Source: UMGS363 sp964402055 (GTDB lineage: Bacteria > Bacillota > Clostridia > Oscillospirales > Ruminococcaceae). From it: a stretch of 64,000 nucleotides of DNA. The translations under genes were made by a program, and so were the position numbers. Where the stretch lies: positions 34,493 to 98,492 of the forward strand of contig CAYOAV010000001.1 in the NCBI GenBank assembly GCA_964402055.1. The letters run 5' to 3'. The first letter of the stretch is position 1. Each line of letters begins with the position of its first letter. Positions 26,156 through 34,470 of the stretch are shown here, piece by piece. The notes beneath the pieces were generated by a model that saw only the letters and a program-made list of their open reading frames with translations, did not search any database and was not told the DNA's origin.

Positions 26156-27070
26156 TTATTTATCAGAGGAATTATTTGAAAGCCCGAAGCTTCTTATCAT
26201 TGCTTCACTATTACGCCAGTCCTCCTTGACCTTGACCCAGCATTGAAGATTTACCTTTATCTCGAAGAATTTTTCAAGATCCTCTCTTGCATACTGACCG
26301 ATACGCTTAAGCATAGCACCCTTTTTACCGATTATCATACCCTTATGGGAATCTCTCTCACAAAAAATGATCGCAGAAATATCAAGTATGTCTTCCCCCG
26401 ACATATCTGTTCTTTCGCTCATCTGCTCAACCGTTACAGCTATACCATGTGGAACTTCATCGTGCATAAGACGAAGAATCTTCTCACGGACGATTTCCGC
26501 CGCCAAAACACGTTCAGGCTGATCCGTAAAGGAATCATCAGGGAAATAATGAGGTCCTTCAACGGCAAATTTTTTAGATTCTTCCCATACTATATTTATT
26601 CCGTCATTACGAATAACACTTATTGGAATAACACTTTTAAAATCATAAAGCGAAGAAAATTCAGCTATTTTCAAAGCTACCTTTTCCTTATCAGGAATAA
26701 GATCTATCTTATTGAGAATGAGTATAACATTATCTCTTTTATGAAATCCTTTGATAATAGATCTGTCAATATCATTTATATTTTTCGATGCATCTGCTAC
26801 CATAAGAATAAGATCAACATCAGTTACAGAATCCTTGACAGTCCTGTTCATACACTCACCGAGCTTATTTTTAGCCTTCTGAACACCTGGAGTATCCATA
26901 AAAACATACTGTACTTCATTTTCAGTAACAATGCCTGTTATCCTTGTTCTTGTTGTCTGCGGCTTTGAGCTTATAACAGCAATCTTTTCTCCGACAAGTG
27001 CGTTAAGAAGTGAGGATTTTCCTGCATTTGCTCTGCCTACTATAGTAATAAATTCAATTTTTGTATTCAT
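26156..27070 (-). CDS. era: GTPase Era
   Basis: 304 residues. Ras-like domain with GRANAGKSS, a switch region PQTTRTRITG, DTPGV and NKID, followed by a C-terminal KH domain (CERDSHKGMIIGKKGAMLKRIG). Era binds the 3' end of 16S rRNA in 30S maturation. I use the ATG at 27070; a GTG at 27082 lies inside ybeY. It is two bases from the ybeY stop. Confidence 0.98.
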   Translation of the reverse strand: MNTKIEFITIVGRANAGKSSLLNALVGEKIAVISSKPQTTRTRITGIVTENEVQYVFMDTPGVQKAKNKLGECMNRTVKDSVTDVDLILMVADASKNINDIDRSIIKGFHKRDNVILILNKIDLIPDKEKVALKIAEFSSLYDFKSVIPISVIRNDGINIVWEESKKFAVEGPHYFPDDSFTDQPERVLAAEIVREKILRLMHDEVPHGIAVTVEQMSERTDMSGEDILDISAIIFCERDSHKGMIIGKKGAMLKRIGQYAREDLEKFFEIKVNLQCWVKVKEDWRNSEAMIRSFGLSNNSSDK

Positions 27071-27071
27071 T

Positions 27072-27578
27072 TTACCTATCACTTTCGTTTACAAATGTAG
27101 CATCTCTTGAAATTCCGAGAGAATCAAGTATTATTTCCTCTTTTTCGTGCATTTTCGCAGCGTCAAGAGGCGATGTTTCGTGATCATATCCCAATAAATG
27201 GAGCATTGAATGTACAGTAAGGAAGCCGACCTCTCTTTCAAGGGAATGTCCGTAAATATGTGCCTGCTTTACAGCTGTTTCCATGGAAATAACCACATCT
27301 CCGAGAAGATATGCACCTGTTTCATTATTAAGATCGTAAACACCATTCTCCCCCAAAGGAAATGAAAGTACATCTGTTGATTTATCCATATTTCTGTATG
27401 CACGATTAAGCTTTCTTATCTCTGTATTATCAACAAAGGAAACACTGACTTCGGCTTGATTTTGGAATTTTTCCTCTGTAAGCACTGCCTGACAGCATTT
27501 TCTCACAAGCAATCTTAATCCGACAGGGATTTTAACTTCACGCTGATTATTTCTTATCAATACCTTGACCTTTGCCAT
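27072..27578 (-). CDS. ybeY: Endoribonuclease YbeY
   Basis: 168 residues. The zinc-binding triad motif is present as HSMLHLLGYDHE (HxxxHxxxxxH) together with LSFPLGE and YLLGDVVIS. YbeY takes part in rRNA maturation and ribosome quality control. The chosen ATG at 27578 has AAGGAA nine bases upstream; an ATG at 27587 overlaps the phoH stop but lacks room for a binding site. Confidence 0.96.
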   Translation of the reverse strand: MAKVKVLIRNNQREVKIPVGLRLLVRKCCQAVLTEEKFQNQAEVSVSFVDNTEIRKLNRAYRNMDKSTDVLSFPLGENGVYDLNNETGAYLLGDVVISMETAVKQAHIYGHSLEREVGFLTVHSMLHLLGYDHETSPLDAAKMHEKEEIILDSLGISRDATFVNESDR

Positions 27579-27583
27579 ACTTA

Positions 27584-28567
27584 TCATTTCCTTTCTGTAT
27601 TTCTGTCTTTTCTATTAATTTCATTTGCTTTTTCATAAGCCTTAATTATCTCCTGAACAAGCTTATGACGGACAACATCCTTTTCAGTAAAGTGCATTAT
27701 TGCAATATCATCAACATTTTTCAATATACGCATTGCGTCTATTAAACCCGATTTATGACTATCAGGAAGATCTATCTGCGTAATATCACCCGTTATCACC
27801 ATCTTGCTGTTAAAACCAAGACGTGTAAGAAACATTTTTATCTGCTCTCGTGTGGTATTCTGTGCCTCGTCAAGAATAATGAACGAATCATCAAGCGTTC
27901 TTCCTCTCATATATGCCAATGGAGCGACCTCAATAGTGCCTTTTTCCATATGTCTGGCAAAAGCCTCCGCACCAAACATATCGAAAAGTGCGTCATAAAG
28001 CGGTCTGAGATAGGGATCAACCTTATTCTGAAGATCCCCAGGCAGAAAACCAAGCTTTTCCCCCGCTTCAACGGCAGGTCTTGTGAGGATTATCTTATTT
28101 ACCTCGTGAGCCTTGAATGACTTTACAGCCATTGCTACGGCAAGATAGGTCTTACCAGTTCCTGCAGGTCCAACACCCATAACAATAGTGTTTTTTTCTA
28201 TCGCCTTAACATAATTTTTCTGTCCAAGAGTTTTAGCCTTAACGACCTTTCCTCCCGTTGTAACACATATTCCGCCATCAGCAAGCTTAACCGCCTGCTC
28301 GGATTCGCCCTCATCTACAAGAGAGCTTACATATCTGATGCTTTGCTCATTTATGGCCTCGCCCCTCTTTATCAATTCAAGCAAAGCCTTAACAGCCGAT
28401 TCGGCTCGTCTGACATTATCCTCTTCACCGCTTATGCGTATATCTGTACCTCGGCTCAACACGGCAACACCGTACTGCCTTTGAATAATATTTATATTAT
28501 CATCATAATTACCGAACAAAGCGATACTTTCATCAACATTATCAACATTGATAATTATTTCAGTCAT
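27584..28567 (-). CDS. phoH: PhoH-family P-loop ATPase
   Basis: 327 residues. Walker A GPAGTGKT at residues 133-140, Walker B-like SFIILDEAQNTT, and the PhoH region RPAVEAGEKLGFLPGDL. The N-terminal 70 residues resemble a KH-like nucleic-acid-binding part (ISGEEDNVRRAESAV). Neighbour of ybeY and era, so probably tied to RNA metabolism. First gene of a seven-gene transcript, starting from a promoter about 155 bases upstream. Confidence 0.97.
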   Translation of the reverse strand: MTEIIINVDNVDESIALFGNYDDNINIIQRQYGVAVLSRGTDIRISGEEDNVRRAESAVKALLELIKRGEAINEQSIRYVSSLVDEGESEQAVKLADGGICVTTGGKVVKAKTLGQKNYVKAIEKNTIVMGVGPAGTGKTYLAVAMAVKSFKAHEVNKIILTRPAVEAGEKLGFLPGDLQNKVDPYLRPLYDALFDMFGAEAFARHMEKGTIEVAPLAYMRGRTLDDSFIILDEAQNTTREQIKMFLTRLGFNSKMVITGDITQIDLPDSHKSGLIDAMRILKNVDDIAIMHFTEKDVVRHKLVQEIIKAYEKANEINRKDRNTERK

Positions 28568-28723
28568 AAAGTCACCTCAAGCAGAATGATACTACTTAGC
28601 AAAATGCTATCATTCCATCAATATATTTTACCACATAAAATTATATAATAAAAGTATGAAAAATTAATATTTTTCCATTTTATTCAAACGTTCAAAACCT
28701 TAAATTCCTAAAATACTTTTGTC

Positions 28724-28752
28724 ATTATAACATATAATTGCATTTTTTTCAA
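28724..28752 (-). promoter_or_regulatory. Sigma-A promoter of phoH operon
   Basis: Minus strand TTGAAA (28747-28752), 17-base spacer, TATAAT (28724-28729). The leader of about 150 bases contains an eight-pair hairpin (GAATGATA, 28584-28591; TATCATTC, 28608-28615) shortly before the ribosome-binding site. Confidence 0.8.
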
Positions 28753-28799
28753 GAACTATCGCCAACATTATTATTTTTTTGATAAAATTATGTAAAATA

Positions 28800-28828
28800 T
28801 TGCATTTATCCAACATTAATGATATAAT
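28800..28828 (+). promoter_or_regulatory. Sigma-A promoter of WYL regulator
   Basis: Plus strand TTGCAT (28800-28805), 17-base spacer, TATAAT (28823-28828). It lies divergent from the phoH promoter. Confidence 0.75.
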
Positions 28829-28852
28829 AATAAAAAAATGGGAAGTGATTGT

Positions 28853-29991
28853 ATGGAATTGTCAAAACAGCATCTTAAACTTCTTTATATCGCAAAAATT
28901 CTGTATGAAGAAACCGATGAAGGTAATTCTCTCTATGTTTCAGATATTATTGAACGGCTTTCTGAATACGGAATAAGTGCAGAACGAAAATCCATTTACA
29001 AGGATATAAAGTATTTACAGATGTTCGGGCTTGATATTGTTATGGAAAAAAATCACCGCAACAGCTATTATCTTGCAAGCAGAGAATTTGAGCTTGCTGA
29101 GCTTAAGCTTCTTACAGACGCAGTATGCTCCGCAAAATTTCTGACGGAAAAGAAATCTAAGCAGCTGCTTGAAAAAATAGAAGCTCTTGCAAGCGTGAAT
29201 GACGCAGCACTTTTAAAACGTCAGGTTATAGTCGTTGATCGTGTAAAATCAATGAATGAACAGATTTATATAAACGTTGACACTATACATAAGGCTATCA
29301 ACAACAAAAAACAAATATCCTTCCGTTATTTTGATTACAGCACCAACAGAACTAAGGTTTACCGTGACGGCTTAAGGATATGCTCGCCATATGCTCTTAC
29401 ATGGAATGATGATAAATATTATCTTATCTCATACTATCTTAAATATCCAGATAATTTCACAAATTTCCGTGTTGATCGTATGTCAAACATTAAAATACTT
29501 GACGAGCCTATAATTAAATCACCAAAAGAGCTTAATGTATCTGATTATCTGAATGCCACTTTTTCAATGTTCAGCGGCGAAACTGTTGAAGCCGAGCTTA
29601 AATTTGATAAAAAGCTCGTTAATGCGGTTATTGACAGATTCGGCAGGAACGCTGATATAAAAAATCTTGATGAAGAGCATTTTAAAATAAATGTCAGGGT
29701 CAAGGCTCAACCTCCGTTTTTCGCTTGGCTGTTCCAGTTTGGTAANNNNNNNNNNNNNNNNNNNNNNNNNNNNNNNNNNNNNNNNNNNNNNNNNNNNNNN
29801 NNNNNNNNNNNNNNNNNNNNNNNNNNNNNNNNNNNNNNNNNNNNNATGTCAGGGTCAAGGCTCAACCTCCGTTTTTCGCTTGGCTGTTCCAGTTTGGTAA
29901 GGGTGCATCGATAATATCACCCGAATCATTGAAGAACAAATATGCCGCAATGCTTAAGGATGTTGCAGAAAATTTAGATCAGGAGTGTTAA
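28853..29991 (+). CDS. WYL-domain transcriptional regulator, interrupted by assembly gap
   Basis: An N-terminal winged-helix part (YVSDIIERLSEYGISAERKS, then IYKDIKYL) is followed by a WYL domain (ISFRYFDYS, RICSPYALTWNDDKYYLISY, FRVDRMSNI) and a WCX-like C-terminus. Such proteins sense ligands through WYL and control nearby genes. The frame breaks at 100 Ns (29746-29845), but both sides of the gap carry the same 55 bases. Removing one copy and the Ns (155 bases) gives a clean 327-residue reading frame ending at the TAA at 29989. The gene is therefore whole. Start at 28853; the ATG at 28838 would lie at the transcription start. Confidence 0.88.
29691..29900. repeat. 55-base direct repeat flanking the gap (artefact)
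   Basis: Bases 29691-29745 and 29846-29900 are identical, starting ATGTCAGGGTCAAGG and ending CAGTTTGGTAA. Both lie in the WYL gene. The repeat and gap together shift the frame by two bases, and collapsing them restores it. Confidence 0.95.
29746..29845. other. Assembly gap of 100 N
   Basis: Exactly 100 Ns, the conventional placeholder for a gap of unknown size. The flanks overlap, so the real gap length is probably negative (contig ends that were not merged). Confidence 0.99.
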
Positions 29992-29995
29992 AATT

Positions 29996-30418
29996 ATGGA
30001 AAGCAGAGTAAATTCAGCTCTCGAAAGAAAAAGCAGAGGTTATAACTGTGCCCAGGCAGTAGCCTGTACATATTGCGACCTTGCAGGAATTGACGAAAAA
30101 ACAATGTTCAAGCTTACGGAAGGCTTTGGTGCAGGCTTCGGCTCGACAGAAGGAACCTGTGGAGCAATATCAGGAGCAGTTGTACTTGCAGGCATGAAAA
30201 ACAGCTCAGCAATGCTTGAAAAGCCTGATTCTAAAGGCTCAACCTACAAATTGTCAAGAGAAATAATGGAAAGCTTCAAATCAGAAGCAGGTGCAACTAT
30301 ATGCCGTGAATTAAAGGGCATAGATACTCAAATGATGCTTTATTCCTGTGATAACTGTGTTCGTACTGCCGCAAAGATAGCAGAAAAAACAGTTTTCCCC
30401 GAATTTTTCGGAGAATAA
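29996..30418 (+). CDS. C_GCAxxG_C_C family protein
   Basis: 140 residues. It matches the redox-type family named for its cysteine pattern: YNCAQAV near the N-terminus, GTCGAISGAVVLAG in the middle, ATICRELKG, and a final CDNCVRTAAKI. These cysteines probably bind a metal or act in redox chemistry; the biochemical role is unknown. It starts four bases after the WYL regulator stop with AGGAGTG in that gene, so the two are co-transcribed and the regulator may control it. Confidence 0.92.
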   Translation: MESRVNSALERKSRGYNCAQAVACTYCDLAGIDEKTMFKLTEGFGAGFGSTEGTCGAISGAVVLAGMKNSSAMLEKPDSKGSTYKLSREIMESFKSEAGATICRELKGIDTQMMLYSCDNCVRTAAKIAEKTVFPEFFGE

Positions 30419-30491
30419 TTGTCATTTTTTGAATATTTACCGAAAAATAAATAATAATATCCATATATTTTTATGAAAGGCATGAAATATA

Positions 30492-31475
30492 ATGGAAAAA
30501 ATTGCATTTTTCGATACAAAAGCTTACGATAAGGAATGGTTTACAAAGCTTGGTGGAAATTATAAATTCAAATTTTTTGAAACCAAGCTTACATCTGACA
30601 GTGCAGAGCTTGCCAAAGGGTGCAGAGCAATTGTCGCATTTGTAAATGATACTATTGACTGTGACACGATTGACAAGCTTTGCTCAATAGGCATCGAGCT
30701 TGTCGCACTACGATGTTCAGGATTCAATAATGTTGATATAAAATATGCTCATAATAAGCTGAAAATAGTCCGTGTGCCGACATATTCTCCCTATGCAATA
30801 GCAGAACACGCTATGGCAATGCTCCTTACACTTAACCGCAAAATCCACAAGGCGTATAATCGAACAAGAGAGTTTAATTTCAGCCTTAATGGCCTTACAG
30901 GCTTTGATCTTTATGGGAAAACAGCTGGAATTATCGGAACAGGACAGATCGGCTGTATTTTTATGAATATATGCAAAGGATTCGGTATGAATGTAATAGC
31001 CTATGACCCATATCCAAAAAATAATTCTGATATAAACTATCTTCCACTTGACGACCTGCTCAAAAAGAGTGATATAATCTCCCTGCATTGCCCACTCACT
31101 CATGACACAAAATTCCTTATAAATGATGAAAGCATAAAAAAAATGAAGAATGGTGCTTTTATAATAAATACATCCAGAGGAAAGCTTATCGACAGTGCCG
31201 CACTTATATCTGCTCTTAAATCGGGAAAAATAGGCGGTGCTTGCCTTGACGTTTACGAAGAAGAAACTTCTTTTTTCTTCGAAGATTTATCTGGAGAAGT
31301 TATTGACGATGATGAGCTTACAGTACTTGTTTCTATGCCTAATGTAATAATAACTTCGCACCAGGCATTCCTTACGACAGAGGCTTTGAAAAAAATTGCT
31401 GAGGTTACAATTCATAACCTTGATTGCTTTTTTAACGGGAAACAGCTTGAAAACAAGATCGAATACGAAAAGTAA
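30492..31475 (+). CDS. D-isomer-specific 2-hydroxyacid dehydrogenase (D-lactate dehydrogenase type)
   Basis: 327 residues. The Rossmann motif is GIIGTGQIG (near residue 150), the catalytic arginine region is LRCSGFNNVD, and the NAD-binding/catalytic pattern includes NTSRGKLIDSAAL and the histidine in SHQAFLT. The best fit is the fermentative D-lactate dehydrogenase (LdhA) branch, which reduces pyruvate with NADH. Substrate choice is inferred. It ends at a hairpin shared with spoIVB. No clear promoter is seen in the 73 bases upstream. Confidence 0.9.
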   Translation: MEKIAFFDTKAYDKEWFTKLGGNYKFKFFETKLTSDSAELAKGCRAIVAFVNDTIDCDTIDKLCSIGIELVALRCSGFNNVDIKYAHNKLKIVRVPTYSPYAIAEHAMAMLLTLNRKIHKAYNRTREFNFSLNGLTGFDLYGKTAGIIGTGQIGCIFMNICKGFGMNVIAYDPYPKNNSDINYLPLDDLLKKSDIISLHCPLTHDTKFLINDESIKKMKNGAFIINTSRGKLIDSAALISALKSGKIGGACLDVYEEETSFFFEDLSGEVIDDDELTVLVSMPNVIITSHQAFLTTEALKKIAEVTIHNLDCFFNGKQLENKIEYEK

Positions 31476-31492
31476 CATATCTGACAAGACTT

Positions 31493-31521
31493 TATGGGTG
31501 CAGTTTTTTTCTGCACCCATA
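31493..31521. terminator. Hairpin between convergent dehydrogenase and spoIVB
   Basis: Eleven perfect pairs (TATGGGTGCAG, 31493-31503; CTGCACCCATA, 31511-31521) around a loop of seven T. The flanks have little T-tract on either strand, so termination may rely on stem strength alone. Confidence 0.65.
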
Positions 31522-31526
31522 TCACA

Positions 31527-32735
31527 TTAACCTGCATTTTTCATTTGCTCATACATTGAATCTGCAAACACAGCATATCCCTTTGTCGGATTATTTACAA
31601 AAACGTGAGTAACTGCACCGATAAGCTTACCATCCTGAATTATCGGACTTCCGCTCATTCCTTGAACAATTCCGCCAGCTTCTCTTAACAGCCCTTCATC
31701 CGTTACACGAATTATCATATCACGAGAATCCTCATCATCGGTGCGATCAATTTTTTCGATAGCTATTTCATACTTCTGAGGCCGTGTGCCGCTGATGGTC
31801 GTATATATATAAGCTTTCCCAGTCTGTATTTCACTACTTATGCCTAATGGTATTGCTTCATTCCCGCCTGAATAATTATCAATCGTACCAAAAAGTCCCA
31901 CAGAAGTATTATCCGTCAGCTCTCCCGATGAAAACGATGAAATAAAGCCGCCAACTAACTCCCCTGGAGAACCTGATTTACCTTTTTTTACTCCGCTTAT
32001 AGATACCTTTACAACCTCTCCTGAATCCAAGGGCATAAGCTCACCTGTATCAATATCGCACACAGGATGCCCAAGTCCACCGAATTGCTGTGTTCTAGGG
32101 TCATAAAAAGTCATTGTGCCTATTCCAGCCGAGCTGTCACGAACCCATATTCCTGCACGATAGTTGCCGTCAATACTTGATATCTTCGGGCATAACCACA
32201 ATTGAAGCGTTTCTTCATCCCTTACAGCAGAAATACAAAGTGTTCTTCCGTTGCTTTCCTCAATTATTCTTTGAACATCCTGATTTGAAGAAACCTTTAT
32301 TCCGTCAATACTCTTTATTATGTCCCCTGTCTTCACTCCACAGTCTTCAGCAGGTGAAATAAAGCCGTTTTCTGTTTCAAAGCTACTTACCTCAACAACG
32401 ATAACGCCATCAGTAAGAAGCTTTATTCCAAAAGGCTCTCCGCATGGAACAAGCAGAGGTGCATCAACAGAAAAAATATCCACAAGCTTAATTGGAATAA
32501 TACCAAGTAACTTTAATTCAGCTCTTTCTGCATTGCTCTCCTTTGCCAATGAAATCTCGTTTGAACCATCACTTGAACAAGGCACAGCATCAAGCATTGC
32601 AGATAGTCTTACTGTTCCCCCCTTTGGTATAAAATACTTATCGGGCAAGGTCTTATAAAGATATATAACAAAAGCCGATAATGCAATCATAACGGCAGAC
32701 ATCATAAACAAAACGGTTTTCAAAGCTTTTCGCAT
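31527..32735 (-). CDS. spoIVB: SpoIVB serine peptidase (S55)
   Basis: 402 residues. N-terminal membrane anchor (about 7-27), PDZ domain (GVKTGDIIKSIDGIKVSS), then the SpoIVB peptidase domain with GGLGHPVCDIDTG (catalytic His) and QGMSGSPIIQDGKLIGAVTH (catalytic Ser in GMSGSP). In Bacillus, SpoIVB is made in the forespore and cuts SpoIVFA to activate pro-sigma-K. The motifs are intact. It is a single gene here, whereas Bacillus has it after recN. Start has AGGAAG upstream. Confidence 0.96.
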   Translation of the reverse strand: MRKALKTVLFMMSAVMIALSAFVIYLYKTLPDKYFIPKGGTVRLSAMLDAVPCSSDGSNEISLAKESNAERAELKLLGIIPIKLVDIFSVDAPLLVPCGEPFGIKLLTDGVIVVEVSSFETENGFISPAEDCGVKTGDIIKSIDGIKVSSNQDVQRIIEESNGRTLCISAVRDEETLQLWLCPKISSIDGNYRAGIWVRDSSAGIGTMTFYDPRTQQFGGLGHPVCDIDTGELMPLDSGEVVKVSISGVKKGKSGSPGELVGGFISSFSSGELTDNTSVGLFGTIDNYSGGNEAIPLGISSEIQTGKAYIYTTISGTRPQKYEIAIEKIDRTDDEDSRDMIIRVTDEGLLREAGGIVQGMSGSPIIQDGKLIGAVTHVFVNNPTKGYAVFADSMYEQMKNAG

Positions 32736-32894
32736 TTTATTTACTTCCTTTTTTCAATATTTCTCCAAAAAAATCATTTGGAACTCTGATATTACTATTC
32801 ACATTTTGATGAGATTTATAAATTCTAATTATATGTTATTTTAAATCCATAAGCTCAAAAATAATGTAAAAACAAAGAATTAAAAAAATTTCTC

Positions 32895-32923
32895 TTGAAT
32901 ATCGGAAAATTTTATGATATAAT
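32895..32923 (+). promoter_or_regulatory. Sigma-A promoter of small membrane protein gene
   Basis: Plus strand TTGAAT (32895-32900), 17-base spacer, TATAAT (32918-32923). A TTG within this -35 could be mistaken for a start codon of the next gene, but it lies upstream of the transcription start. Confidence 0.7.
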
Positions 32924-32954
32924 AAATCTTAAATTTTACTTTGGAGGAGATTTT

Positions 32955-33413
32955 ACGAAAAAGCTTTCAAAAATTACATTCGTAGTAACGATGATCGCCG
33001 AGATTATATGCTGTCTTACACTCAATACGCTTGGCGGCATAGCTTTTATTATTAATGATTATGATAAATGCGGAATAGCATTATTTATAAGCACTGTTTT
33101 TCTCGTTGCTGCTCTAGTACTTATCAAATTTAAAAAAACAATCATTCCGCTTATATTTACAATCATAGGTACAAGCTCATATATATATACTCTTGCTGTA
33201 ATAAGTGCTATACCCAATGCAAAAATTCCAAAGGAATACACGGAAGCACTTCTTGCAAAACATTATCCGACTATCGCTGTTACAGTATTGCTGGTATTGC
33301 TTATCTTCTTCAACTTTTTCAGCGAAGATGCTGTAAAAAAGCGTCTTGAACGAAAAAATAAAAAGCTTGCAGAGAGAGAACGCTCCCTCAATGACGATGA
33401 AAAAATTATTTAA
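32955..33413 (+). CDS. Four-helix membrane protein, apparent ACG start
   Basis: About 152 residues, not recognised. Membrane helices lie near residues 8-33, 40-57, 63-86 and 105-122, followed by a highly charged cytosolic tail (KKRLERKNKKLAERERS). A perfect GGAGGAG site (32943-32949) is followed after five bases by ACG, then AAAAAGCTTTCA, which would read MKKLS if the ACG were ATG. No ATG, GTG or TTG in frame lies between the promoter and this point. The next ATG, at 32991, has no binding site. The gene ends 16 bases before the LacI regulator. Confidence 0.65.
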   Translation, partial: TKKLSKITFVVTMIAEIICCLTLNTLGGIAFIINDYDKCGIALFISTVFLVAALVLIKFKKTIIPLIFTIIGTSSYIYTLAVISAIPNAKIPKEYTEALLAKHYPTIAVTVLLVLLIFFNFFSEDAVKKRLERKNKKLAERERSLNDDEKII

Positions 33414-33429
33414 TTAATGGGGTGTTAAA

Positions 33430-34431
33430 TTGAATGTTACAATAAAAGACGTTGCAAAAGCGGCTGGTGTTTCTGTTGCAACCGTTTCAAGAGTTCTGAA
33501 CAAGAGTGCAACTGTTTCAGAAGCTGCCGCAGACCAAGTTAACCGTGCAATAAACGAGCTTGGATATAATCCTAATTTTCTCGGAAGAAATCTTCGCAAA
33601 TGCGAAACAAATGTTATTTTAGCAATTCTTCCATCAACTGAACATTCATTTTACAATGAAATAATCAAGGGTATGCAGACAGCGGCTTCTGAAAAAGGCT
33701 ATGATATACTCTTATGCACCACCAACAGTATGCATTCAACAGAGGTAAGAATGCTCCGTATGCTTTTCAACAGAACCGTTGATGCCGCTGTAATGCTTGG
33801 AACACAGCTTTCCGCAGATGAACTTAACGACTTGAACGATAAGCACTATATTGCACTATGCTGTGAAAGAGTTGATGGAGCTGATGTACTTACAGTTACT
33901 GTCGATGACGAAAATGGTGCATATGACGCTGTTAAAAATCTTATTGAAAAAAATCATAGAAAAATTGCAATGGTTTCCACAAGCGGTAATGCTCTTTCAT
34001 CAAAAGACAGAGAAAAGGGATATATAAAAGCTCTCACCGAGGCTGGTATTCCCGTAAAAGAAGAATACATTTTCCGAGGAACCTATGATCCTCAATATGG
34101 CGGAAAGGCTTTTGAATATTTTATGTCACTCAACGAACCTCCGACGGCGGTTTTCTGTATATCGGATCTTCTTGCGGCTGGAATTATAAAAAAAGCCATT
34201 TCATTAGGATATAATATCGGCAACGATTTTTCCGTCTGCGGATTTGACAACATACAAATGAGTGAGCTTTACAACCCTGGTATAACTACCATAGAACAGC
34301 CTGCTTTTGAAATAGGTCAGACAGTTATAAACGAGCTTGTTGAAAATATCAGAAATAATCAGAAAACTGCGAAGCATATCAAGCTTAATTACAGACTTAT
34401 CGGACGTGAATCAGTACAAAACAACAAATAA
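33430..34431 (+). CDS. LacI-family transcriptional regulator
   Basis: 333 residues. The N-terminal helix-turn-helix and hinge are classic (TIKDVAKAAGVSVATVSRVL), followed by a periplasmic-binding-like sensor domain (VDAAVMLGTQL, GFDNIQMSELYNPGITTIEQ). Start codon is TTG with GGGGTG eight bases upstream. No sugar-use genes are adjacent, so the effector and targets are unknown. The small membrane protein just upstream is probably in the same transcript. Ends at a bidirectional terminator. Confidence 0.95.
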   Translation: MNVTIKDVAKAAGVSVATVSRVLNKSATVSEAAADQVNRAINELGYNPNFLGRNLRKCETNVILAILPSTEHSFYNEIIKGMQTAASEKGYDILLCTTNSMHSTEVRMLRMLFNRTVDAAVMLGTQLSADELNDLNDKHYIALCCERVDGADVLTVTVDDENGAYDAVKNLIEKNHRKIAMVSTSGNALSSKDREKGYIKALTEAGIPVKEEYIFRGTYDPQYGGKAFEYFMSLNEPPTAVFCISDLLAAGIIKKAISLGYNIGNDFSVCGFDNIQMSELYNPGITTIEQPAFEIGQTVINELVENIRNNQKTAKHIKLNYRLIGRESVQNNK

Positions 34432-34432
34432 A

Positions 34433-34468
34433 AAAAGCTTGCTCTCCGCAATTGGAAAGCAAGCTTTT
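34433..34468. terminator. Bidirectional terminator between LacI and radA genes
   Basis: Arms AAAAGCTTGCT (34433-34443) and AGCAAGCTTTT (34458-34468), 11 pairs extended by TCC/GGA, with A-run on one side and T-run on the other, so it serves both convergent genes. Confidence 0.9.
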
Positions 34469-34470
34469 CA

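Noticed and set aside
26243..26968. Plus-strand open frame of 241 codons opposite era
   Set aside because: Shadow of era; composition is that of an antisense frame, with no start signals or homology.
29691..29900. True 55-base tandem duplication in the WYL gene
   Set aside because: Exact identity, location at both ends of a 100-N gap and restoration of the reading frame on removal all point to an assembly artefact.
32736..32830. Sigma-G promoter before spoIVB
   Set aside because: GAATA with CAAATGAT at about 18 bases resembles the consensus only loosely; not strong enough to list as a feature.
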